Assembly (NCBI GenBank): GCA_045114665.1
Contig: JBGUKW010000123.1
Span: 1 to 11,276, forward strand
Reading direction: 5' to 3'
DNA: 11,276 nt
From: CADAWZ01 sp045114665
GTDB taxonomy: Bacteria; Vulcanimicrobiota; CADAWZ01
Notes under the pieces: generated by a model
Databases searched by the model: none
Told to the model about the DNA's origin: nothing
Seen by the model: only the letters and a program-made list of their open reading frames with translations
Shown here: positions 6,836 through 11,276 of the stretch, piece after piece
Position numbering within the stretch: the stretch's first letter is position 1
Layout of the letters: each line of letters starts with the position of its first letter
Program-made: the position numbers and the translations under genes

Positions 6836-6863
6836 ATAGAATATAATTATAATTATATTCTAT
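6836..6863. repeat. 28-bp perfect palindrome upstream of gyrB
   Basis: The half-site ATAGAATATAATTA (6836-6849) is followed directly by its exact complement-reverse (6850-6863) with no spacer. Its outer octamer, read TATTCTAT on the plus strand, occurs again at 6778-6785 and 6789-6796, giving four occurrences counting both strands within 90 bp. The palindrome overlaps a marginal minus-strand promoter reading (TTGAAA 6873-6878, 15 bp, TATAAT 6852-6857). A dimeric regulator site is possible, but so is chance in such AT-rich DNA. Confidence 0.5.
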
Positions 6864-6888
6864 TAATTATTATTTCAAAATTGCAAAT

Positions 6889-6923
6889 AAAAAAGCAGTT
6901 GAAAAATTTTCAACTGCTTTTTT
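6889..6923. terminator. Bidirectional intrinsic terminator after the tRNA-tadA unit
   Basis: AAAAAAGCAGTTGAAAA (6889-6905) and TTTTCAACTGCTTTTTT (6907-6923) are exact inverse complements around one base, so a stem with a short loop and a T run exists on either strand. On the minus strand it begins 3 bases beyond the tRNA-Ser(CGA) 3' end and would separate the tRNA-tadA unit from gyrBA. Confidence 0.88.
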
Positions 6924-6926
6924 GAG

Positions 6927-7014
6927 CGGAGAGAAAGGGATTCGAACCCCCGAAGATATTTCTACCTTGCTCGATTTCGAGTCGAGTGCCTTCAACCAGC
7001 TCAGCCATCTCTCC
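6927..7014 (-). tRNA. tRNA-Ser (anticodon CGA)
   Basis: The 88-nt cloverleaf has acceptor GGAGAGA with TCTCTCC, discriminator G, anticodon stem CTCGA/TCGAG and loop CTCGAAA giving anticodon CGA (reads UCG). The long class II variable arm has AAGGTA pairing TATCTT across GAAA. The T arm is GGGGG-TTCGAAT-CCCTT with two G-U pairs. CCA is not encoded, so it must be added by tRNA nucleotidyltransferase. It lies 12 bases after the tadA stop and just before the terminator at 6889-6923, so it appears to be the last member of the unit. Confidence 0.95.
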
Positions 7015-7026
7015 ATATATTTTTTA

Positions 7027-7533
7027 TTATTTTTTGCTTTTTCTCAAATTTATAAAAAAATTATGCAAGACCTCTCGGCATTCTTTTTCTAATACTCCGC
7101 CCTTAACCAAAGTACGCCTACAAAATCCTGGATAATCTGCAAGGTTCATAAAAGAACCACAAGCTCCCCCCTTTGGATCATAAGCTCCAAAAACAACTCT
7201 TTTAATTCCTGATTCAAGAATTGCCCCTGTACACATTGGACATGGCTCAAGAGTTACATATAATGTCATATTTCTGAGATATTTTGAAGATATATTTCGG
7301 GAAGCAAGACTTATTGCATTTATTTCAGCATGCCCCAATGGATTTTTATCAGCTTCACGAGTATTAAAAGAGGCAGAAATAATATTATTTTCTAAAACTA
7401 TTAAAGCCCCAACAGGAATATCTCCTGACAAAATAGATTTTTTTGCTTCTTTAATAGCCTCAGACATAAAAAAAATATCTGTCTCATCTCTATTTAAATT
7501 CGAACTCTTTAGGCGATTTTCCATATTACACAT
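7027..7533 (-). CDS. tadA: tRNA-specific adenosine deaminase TadA
   Basis: TadA deaminates A34 to inosine in tRNA-Arg(ACG), so that one tRNA reads CGU, CGC and CGA. The zinc site is complete: HAE (68-70, zinc ligand His68 and proton-shuttling Glu70) and PCPMC (97-101, Cys98 and Cys101). FFMSEAIKEAKK (21-32), GDIPVGALIV (37-46) and FGAYDPKGGACGS (115-127) are typical, and 168 aa is the usual length. The gene sits inside the tRNA cluster, two genes downstream of its own substrate tRNA-Arg(ACG). The first ATG (7531-7533) begins only one base after the tRNA-Arg(CCG) discriminator, with no ribosome binding site. The next ATG, at 7522-7524, is not better placed. After excision of the tRNA the mRNA would be almost leaderless. 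Family assignment is firm; the start is less so. Confidence 0.93.
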   Translation of the reverse strand: MCNMENRLKSSNLNRDETDIFFMSEAIKEAKKSILSGDIPVGALIVLENNIISASFNTREADKNPLGHAEINAISLASRNISSKYLRNMTLYVTLEPCPMCTGAILESGIKRVVFGAYDPKGGACGSFMNLADYPGFCRRTLVKGGVLEKECREVLHNFFINLRKSKK

Positions 7534-7534
7534 A

Positions 7535-7608
7535 CACGCCCGGGAGGGTTCGAACCTCTAACCTTCGGCTCCGGGGGCCGACGCTCTATCCAGTTGGGCT
7601 ACGGGCGC
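7535..7608 (-). tRNA. tRNA-Arg (anticodon CCG), structurally aberrant
   Basis: The 74-nt cloverleaf has acceptor GCGCCCG with CGGGCGT (a G1-U72 wobble) and discriminator G. The anticodon stem TCGGC/GCCGA is perfect around loop CCCCGGA, so position 33 is C instead of the near-universal U, and the anticodon is CCG (reads CGG). The D stem GCCC/GAGC has a C12-A23 mismatch, and the T stem AGAGG/CCTCC has an A49-C65 mismatch. In all three places a U in place of the C would restore the standard tRNA. CCA is not encoded. I noticed no in-frame CGG codon in the window's genes, so this tRNA may be under weak selection. It could be functional, edited or decaying. Confidence 0.85.
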
Positions 7609-7624
7609 AAAAGGCAAAAAAAAA

Positions 7625-7698
7625 CACGCCTGAAAGGAGTCGAACCTTCAACCTATAGATCCGTAGTCTATTGCTCTATCCAATTAAGCTACAGGCGC
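7625..7698 (-). tRNA. tRNA-Arg (anticodon ACG), TadA substrate
   Basis: The 74-nt cloverleaf has acceptor GCGCCTG with CAGGCGT (again a G1-U72 wobble), discriminator G, D stem GCTT/GAGC with one G-U, anticodon stem ATAGA/TCTAT with a normal loop CTACGGA (U33, anticodon ACG), and T arm GAAGG-TTCGACT-CCTTT. A34 is the base deaminated to inosine by TadA, encoded just downstream in the same unit. CCA is not encoded. The gap to tRNA-Arg(CCG) is 16 bases. Confidence 0.95.
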
Positions 7699-7719
7699 TT
7701 AAATGCTTCATTAAAAAAA

Positions 7720-7809
7720 CGGAGAGACTGGGATTCGAACCCAGGGTAAGACTCTACGTCCTACAGACACTTAGCAGGCGCCCGCCTTCAGCCACTCGGC
7801 CATCTCTCC
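7720..7809 (-). tRNA. tRNA-Ser (anticodon GCU)
   Basis: The 90-nt cloverleaf has acceptor GGAGAGA with TCTCTCC, discriminator G, anticodon stem GGCGC/GTGTC with two G-U pairs, loop CTGCTAA giving anticodon GCU (reads AGU and AGC), a 7-bp class II variable stem GTAGGAC/GTCTTAC and T arm CTGGG-TTCGAAT-CCCAG. CCA is not encoded. It is the first gene of the minus-strand tRNA-tadA unit, about 15 bases from the expected transcription start. Confidence 0.96.
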
Positions 7810-7831
7810 ATATCTTAACTTAGCTTTAGGT

Positions 7832-7860
7832 ATTATAGCACACAAGTTTTTATTTTGCAA
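7832..7860 (-). promoter_or_regulatory. Strong sigma70-type promoter of the tRNA-tadA unit
   Basis: On the minus strand, TTGCAA (7855-7860) and TATAAT (7832-7837) are exactly 17 bp apart, with TGC before the -10 box (extended -10). The tRNA-Ser(GCU) 5' end lies 22 bases beyond the -10. No other convincing promoter lies within the tRNA-tadA unit, so this probably drives all four tRNAs and tadA. The 165-bp gap to miaA also holds A/T runs but no clear forward promoter. Confidence 0.85.
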
Positions 7861-7974
7861 TAGTTTTTCAAAAAAATTTCAAAAAAAAATAAAATGACCT
7901 AAAAATCGTTTTGAAGGATTATTTTAAAAATATTTAAAAATATATATAAAAAATACTATAAAGTAGGTAAAATT

Positions 7975-8916
7975 TTGAAAGTAGTAGTAATCACAGGACC
8001 AACAGCATGTGGAAAATCAGATATTGGAATAAGATTAGCACAAAAATTTAATGGAGAAATAATATCTGCAGATTCAAGACAAGTTTATAAAAAAATGGAC
8101 ATAGGAACAGGCAAAGTTCTTGGTTCAACAGATATTTCAAATTATATAAACATCCCTCCAAAATTATATCCTTTTATTTCAGAAGGTGTAAAGCACTGGC
8201 TTATAGATATTTTAAATCCAGCTGAACAATTTTCAGTAGCAGATTTTCAAAAATATGCAGAAGCAATAGAAAAAGACATAAATAAAAGAAATAAAATTCC
8301 ATTTATTGTTGGAGGCACAGGCTTTTTTATAAGGTCTCTTACAGAAGGATTGATGTTTCCAAATGTCAAAGTTTCTGAAGAAACTATAAATTATATTGAA
8401 TCTCTCCCCTATGAGGAGGCATTAAAACAATTATTGAACCTTCAAACCAATGCAGACGAATTTATAGACATCAAAAATCCAAGAAGAGTTCAAAGAGCAT
8501 TATCTTTAATGATGTCAGGAATGCAAAATCTATCAGAAATGAGAATGCACAAAAAGCCAATAGCTGAATATTTAGTCATTGGTATAACTTATGACAGAGA
8601 GACAATAAATAAAAGAATCCTAAAAAGATTAGATGATAGATTAAATCATGGCATGGTAGAAGAAATTGATTCTCTTTTAAAAAATGGTGATGTAACAATT
8701 GAAAGACTTGATGATTTTGGTCTTGAATATCGCTGGATTGGACGATTCATAACAGGTCAAATGACTTATGACGAAATGCATGAAAAACTATATACCGAAA
8801 TATGTAGATTTGCCAAAAGACAGATGACTTGGTTTAAAAAATATTGTAATGTAACTTGGATAAATGATGAAAAACAGATTACAGAAATGATAGATAAATT
8901 TTTAAAGGAAATTTAA
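7975..8916 (+). CDS. miaA: tRNA dimethylallyltransferase MiaA
   Basis: MiaA transfers a dimethylallyl group to N6 of A37 in tRNAs that read codons beginning with U, helping anticodon pairing and frame keeping. The P-loop-like GPTACGKS (8-15), SADSRQVYKKMDIGT (31-45), WLIDILNPAEQFSVADF (75-91), IVGGTGFFIRSLTEG (111-125), RRVQRAL (170-176) and the C-terminal RFAKRQMTWFKK (278-289) are all present, and 313 aa is the normal length. The start is TTG (7975-7977), preceded by TAGGT (7964-7968) at a good 6-base distance; no upstream ATG fits. It opens the forward run, divergent from the tRNA unit, and rodA follows after 50 bases. I see no firm promoter in the AT-only leader (7880-7960). The C-terminal YRWIGRFITGQMTYDEM replaces the commoner GYRE...YL form but keeps the domain. 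Confidence 0.96.
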   Translation: MKVVVITGPTACGKSDIGIRLAQKFNGEIISADSRQVYKKMDIGTGKVLGSTDISNYINIPPKLYPFISEGVKHWLIDILNPAEQFSVADFQKYAEAIEKDINKRNKIPFIVGGTGFFIRSLTEGLMFPNVKVSEETINYIESLPYEEALKQLLNLQTNADEFIDIKNPRRVQRALSLMMSGMQNLSEMRMHKKPIAEYLVIGITYDRETINKRILKRLDDRLNHGMVEEIDSLLKNGDVTIERLDDFGLEYRWIGRFITGQMTYDEMHEKLYTEICRFAKRQMTWFKKYCNVTWINDEKQITEMIDKFLKEI

Positions 8917-8966
8917 ATATAAGAAGAAATATAAATATATTAAAATATATTATTTTTAGGTAAAAA

Positions 8967-10052
8967 GTGAAAGAAGGATTTTTTAAAAAATTTGATATAT
9001 TACTTCTGTTTATATGTATAGTTTTATTTATAATAGGTTTAGTTGCAGTACAAAGTGCGGAATCCACTTCTTTTTTACCTCTTGCAGATACAACTATTAA
9101 ACAGATTATTTTCTTTTCTGTCGGATTTGTCATAATGTGCTTACTCGCAAATACTGATTATGATGCACTTGGCAAATTTGCATATCCAATAGCATTTATC
9201 AATATTATAATATTGGTAATAGTATTTTTTGCTGGACATTCAGCAAAAGGAGCTCAAAGGTGGATTGCCATAGGACCTATTACATATCAACCATCAGAAC
9301 CAACAAAAATAATAGTAATAGTTGCACTTGCCAAAATATTGTCTTCTGTTGAAAAAATAGATAAAGCAACTATATTTTCTGTCGTTTTCACAGTATTAAC
9401 ACCATGGTTCTTAATATTAGTACAACCTGATTTAGGAACATCACTTGTCATATTATTTGCAGCATTTATAATGCTTTATTTTGCGGGTATAAAACCTTGG
9501 ATTTTAATATCTATTGCGTTAGGTGGAATGGCTGTAGCACCTTGGGTTCTACATGATTACCAAAAACAAAGATTATTTATTTTCATGAATCCAAATGCAG
9601 ACCTTACAGATACGGGCTGGAATATATATCAATCCAAAATAGCTGTGGGGCATGGTGGATTTTTTGGGACAGGTCTTTTTGGTGGTAGTCAAACACAACT
9701 TGATTTTGTTCCAGAACACAATACAGATTTTATTTTTTCAATATTAGGAGAAGAAACTGGATTTGTAGGTTGTGTAATTGTATTGTTGTTATATGTTATA
9801 ATTATGCTTAGATGTATAGCAATAATCAAATCTTCTAAAGACAAATTTGGATTTCTCATAGGTGTTGGAATATTTTGTCTAATGGGGTTTCATGTATTTA
9901 TAAATATAGGTATGGTACTTGGAATAATGCCAGTCGTAGGGATTCCTTTAATATTTATATCTTCAGGTGGAAGTGCATTGATATCTAATATGATGTCAAT
10001 AGGAATTCTTGAAAGCATATATTCCCAAAGAGAAAGGTTTCCCTCTTTATAG
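8967..10052 (+). CDS. rodA: Rod-shape SEDS peptidoglycan glycosyltransferase RodA
   Basis: RodA polymerises lipid II into glycan strands during wall elongation, in the inner membrane with a class B PBP and the MreBCD system. The protein is almost entirely hydrophobic, with about ten membrane spans. SEDS signatures are in order: GAQRWIAIGPITYQPSE (95-111), LVQPDLGTS (151-159), FVPEHNTDFIFSILGEETGF (247-266, with Asp254 at the expected catalytic site) and IGMVLGIMPVVGIPLIFISS (314-333) running into GGSALISN. RodA rather than FtsW is favoured by the QPDLGTS and TDFIFS wording, the 361-aa length and the absence of division genes nearby. In GIPLIF an Ile replaces the usual Pro of GIPLPF. The start is GTG (8967-8969), 5 bases after TAGGT (8957-8961). 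It sits between miaA and tusD, probably in one transcript. Confidence 0.93.
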   Translation: MKEGFFKKFDILLLFICIVLFIIGLVAVQSAESTSFLPLADTTIKQIIFFSVGFVIMCLLANTDYDALGKFAYPIAFINIIILVIVFFAGHSAKGAQRWIAIGPITYQPSEPTKIIVIVALAKILSSVEKIDKATIFSVVFTVLTPWFLILVQPDLGTSLVILFAAFIMLYFAGIKPWILISIALGGMAVAPWVLHDYQKQRLFIFMNPNADLTDTGWNIYQSKIAVGHGGFFGTGLFGGSQTQLDFVPEHNTDFIFSILGEETGFVGCVIVLLLYVIIMLRCIAIIKSSKDKFGFLIGVGIFCLMGFHVFINIGMVLGIMPVVGIPLIFISSGGSALISNMMSIGILESIYSQRERFPSL

Positions 10053-10066
10053 CAGATAAAATTTTT

Positions 10067-10071
10067 GGAGG
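10067..10071 (+). promoter_or_regulatory. Ribosome binding site that fixes the tusD-like start
   Basis: GGAGG lies 5 bases before the TTG at 10077-10079. An earlier in-frame TTG (10065-10067) overlaps this site and cannot be the start, so the protein begins MSSFIFFF and not four codons earlier. Confidence 0.8.
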
Positions 10072-10076
10072 TTATT

Positions 10077-10430
10077 TTGAGTTCTTTTATATTCTTTTTT
10101 AAAAACAAATCAGGATTAGAATCGAGATTTAATACTCTTTGTGGTCTTGCTTCGGCAAGCCTTGGAAAAGAAATTCCGACAACTATTATACTCGATATGG
10201 ATGGAATAATGACTTCAGTTGCAAATCAACAGTCTTATGAATCTTTAATCCTTCAAAAAGATAAAATTTCAGAATTAATCGATTTAGGGGCTGAAGTATT
10301 TATATGCTCGATATGTGCAGGAAAAAGAGGATTAGGCAAAGATTCTGATCATGTACAAGGCATAAGATTTGCCTCTCCTGAAATGATGTCTGAAATAATG
10401 TCAGGAGACTATACTTTGATTTCACTTTAA
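10077..10430 (+). CDS. tusD: DsrE-family sulfur-relay protein, TusD/DsrE-like
   Basis: This 117-residue soluble DsrE-fold protein has the pattern of TusD/DsrE: TLCGLASASLG (20-30), TTIILDMDGIM (35-45), then ELIDLGAEVFICSICAGKRG (66-85). Cys77 falls where TusD carries its persulfide-bearing cysteine (ICVAAALRRG in E. coli TusD), and Cys80 makes a CxxC pair (CSIC) that E. coli TusD lacks. Known relatives accept sulfane sulfur from TusA and pass it via TusE to MnmA for 2-thiouridine 34, or serve as DsrE in dissimilatory sulfur metabolism. The TTG start follows GGAGG and lies 24 bases after the rodA stop. The tusC-like gene follows after 70 bases. Neither tusA, tusE, mnmA nor dsrAB is in the window, so the pathway is undecided, and the symbol marks similarity only. 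Confidence 0.7.
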   Translation: MSSFIFFFKNKSGLESRFNTLCGLASASLGKEIPTTIILDMDGIMTSVANQQSYESLILQKDKISELIDLGAEVFICSICAGKRGLGKDSDHVQGIRFASPEMMSEIMSGDYTLISL

Positions 10431-10500
10431 AATAATGGACTGATCTACAAAAATTCACAGACTAACAAAGTAAAAAATTAATGACGATGAGGTAATAATT

Positions 10501-10854
10501 ATGAGCGATGGGAAAAAAATAGTAACATTCATATCCCATACACCATTTGGAAGCCAATTTTGCGAAGAAGGATTGCGTTTTGCTCTCGGTGTTGGCAATA
10601 CACAATTTAATCACAAAGTTACAACAATATTAATTGATGATGGTGTTTGGTTAGCTCTCAACACAATTTCAGAAAGAGATTTTGAAAAATATCTAAAAGC
10701 ATTTTCAGCAATGGACATGGAATTTATAATTGAAAAAGAATCTCTTGAAAAAAGAAAAATCTCTGCAGAATCAGTCAAAAGCAACTTTATAATAAAATCA
10801 AAACCTGAAATTTTTGGATATATAAAAGAAGCAGATTTCTCTATTTGCTATTAA
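10501..10854 (+). CDS. tusC: DsrE-family sulfur-relay protein, TusC/DsrF-like
   Basis: This protein of 117 residues has no membrane segment. The N-terminal TFISHTPFGSQFCEEGLRFALGVG (9-32, continuous in the protein) and VTTILIDDGVW (40-50) match the TusC/DsrF subgroup, in which a small-residue PxG turn is followed by an EGLR helix and a DGV strand. The catalytic cysteine of the TusD type is absent, as usual for TusC, which is a structural partner in the TusBCD hexamer. The ATG follows GAGG (10489-10492) by 8 bases. The tusB-like gene begins 12 bases after its stop, so the two are translated from one mRNA. The order D-C-B equals that of the classical tusDCB and dsrEFH loci, which strengthens each weak individual match. 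Confidence 0.72.
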   Translation: MSDGKKIVTFISHTPFGSQFCEEGLRFALGVGNTQFNHKVTTILIDDGVWLALNTISERDFEKYLKAFSAMDMEFIIEKESLEKRKISAESVKSNFIIKSKPEIFGYIKEADFSICY

Positions 10855-10866
10855 TGGAGGCAAAAC

Positions 10867-11127
10867 ATGTCTATTTATATGATGGATAAAACAAACTTAG
10901 AAACAGGACTATCTTATGCCAAAATGGATGAAAATGCAAAAATAATTTTAATTCAAGATGGTCTATATGCATCTCCTGAACTTTTTGAAGGAATGAAAGT
11001 TTTTGCCTTTTCAGATGAAGTAACAGAAAGAGGTCTTGAAGAAATACTTCCGAAATCTATCGAAAGAATTACTTATGATGAGGGCATTGATATTATGACA
11101 GATGAAAAAATAATATCATTCTGTTGA
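10867..11127 (+). CDS. tusB: Sulfur-relay protein, TusB/DsrH-like
   Basis: At 86 residues this is the size of TusB/DsrH. KIILIQDGLYA (25-35) matches the family hallmark LLLIQDGVYAA, KVFAFSDEVTERGLEEIL (44-61) matches the YAL..DV.ARGL segment, and YDEGIDIMTDEKIISF the closing strand, which often ends in Trp. Here the protein ends in Cys86. It has no cysteine in the N-terminal region, where DsrH of sulfur oxidisers carries a conserved one. The ATG follows GGAGG (10856-10860) by 6 bases. It is the last gene of the run; a terminator begins 13 bases after its stop. A role in sulfur transfer with the two preceding products is inferred from family and order. Confidence 0.75.
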   Translation: MSIYMMDKTNLETGLSYAKMDENAKIILIQDGLYASPELFEGMKVFAFSDEVTERGLEEILPKSIERITYDEGIDIMTDEKIISFC

Positions 11128-11140
11128 TGATTTTATGAAT

Positions 11141-11179
11141 AACCCACGATCTGTTGGTCATGGGTTTTCTTATATTTTT
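11141..11179 (+). terminator. Intrinsic terminator after the tusB-like gene
   Basis: AACCCA (11141-11146) pairs with TGGGTT (11161-11166). After one C-A mismatch GATC (11148-11151) pairs with GGTC (11156-11159) around TGTT. The stem is followed by TTCTTATATTTTT. It closes the forward miaA-to-tusB run. Confidence 0.82.
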
Positions 11180-11276
11180 GATAAAAAACAAAAGGAGGAA
11201 AACTTAAGCTCTTAAAAATATAGATAAATATAGTAAAAAGTGTTAAAATATACTCATATAGATTATACAGAGGATA
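11180..11276 (+). other. AT-rich end of window with an orphan ribosome binding site
   Basis: AAAGGAGG (11191-11198) is a near-perfect Shine-Dalgarno but has no ATG, GTG or TTG within the next 15 bases, and stop codons occur soon after. The last bases, TACAGAGGATA, could be the leader of a gene beyond the window. I see no complete gene here. Confidence 0.4.

Noticed and set aside
7880..7965. Forward promoter for miaA
   Set aside because: TTGAAG at 7911 has only a poor TTAAAA at the right distance, and the region is low-complexity A/T, so no box can be called with confidence.
1..11276. CRISPR array or prophage attachment site
   Set aside because: No regularly spaced direct repeats with unique spacers were seen, and no tRNA 3' end is duplicated in the window.

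Overview
The window is visibly AT-rich bacterial DNA. It carries a low-GC gyrBA locus, a small tRNA cluster with tadA, and a forward run of miaA, rodA and three DsrE-family (TusD/C/B-like) genes. Shine-Dalgarno sites are of the GGAGG type, and three of the five forward genes start with TTG or GTG. None of the four tRNAs encodes its CCA end. GyrB (654 aa) lacks the large C-terminal insertion of enterobacterial GyrB. A TusDCB set is uncommon in Firmicutes, so a low-GC lineage of another kind (for example Deferribacterota-like or spirochaete-like) is plausible. The sequence alone does not settle the taxon.

Layout, left to right. (1) 1-477, minus: the 5' part of an Rpn-type PD-(D/E)XK nuclease gene with its own good promoter. 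(2) 580-1822: an accessory island bounded by two near-identical ~70-bp direct repeats, each carrying a 10-bp-stem hairpin. Inside, on the minus strand, lie the stump of a gene with a very strong ribosome binding site, a ~100-bp IS3-family remnant (plus strand), an unrecognised 165-aa protein and a SUKH (SMI1/KNR4) immunity-type protein. (3) 1834-6696, minus: gyrB then gyrA, an operon. GyrA has an unusually long acidic tail built partly of octapeptide repeats. The gyrB leader holds a terminator-like hairpin and a 28-bp perfect palindrome. (4) 6927-7809, minus: tRNA-Ser(GCU), tRNA-Arg(ACG), tRNA-Arg(CCG), tadA and tRNA-Ser(CGA), read in that order from a strong promoter at 7832-7860 and closed by a bidirectional terminator at 6889-6923. 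(5) 7975-11127, plus: miaA, rodA, tusD-, tusC- and tusB-like genes, closed by a terminator at 11141-11179.

Functionally the right half leans towards tRNA biology. TadA makes inosine 34 on the tRNA-Arg(ACG) encoded beside it, MiaA prenylates A37, and TusDCB-type proteins relay sulfur, classically for 2-thiouridine 34. RodA polymerises peptidoglycan for the elongating wall. The most unusual items are the tRNA-Arg(CCG), which has C33 instead of the near-universal U33 plus two further C-for-U deviations, and the repeat-bounded immunity island downstream of gyrA.
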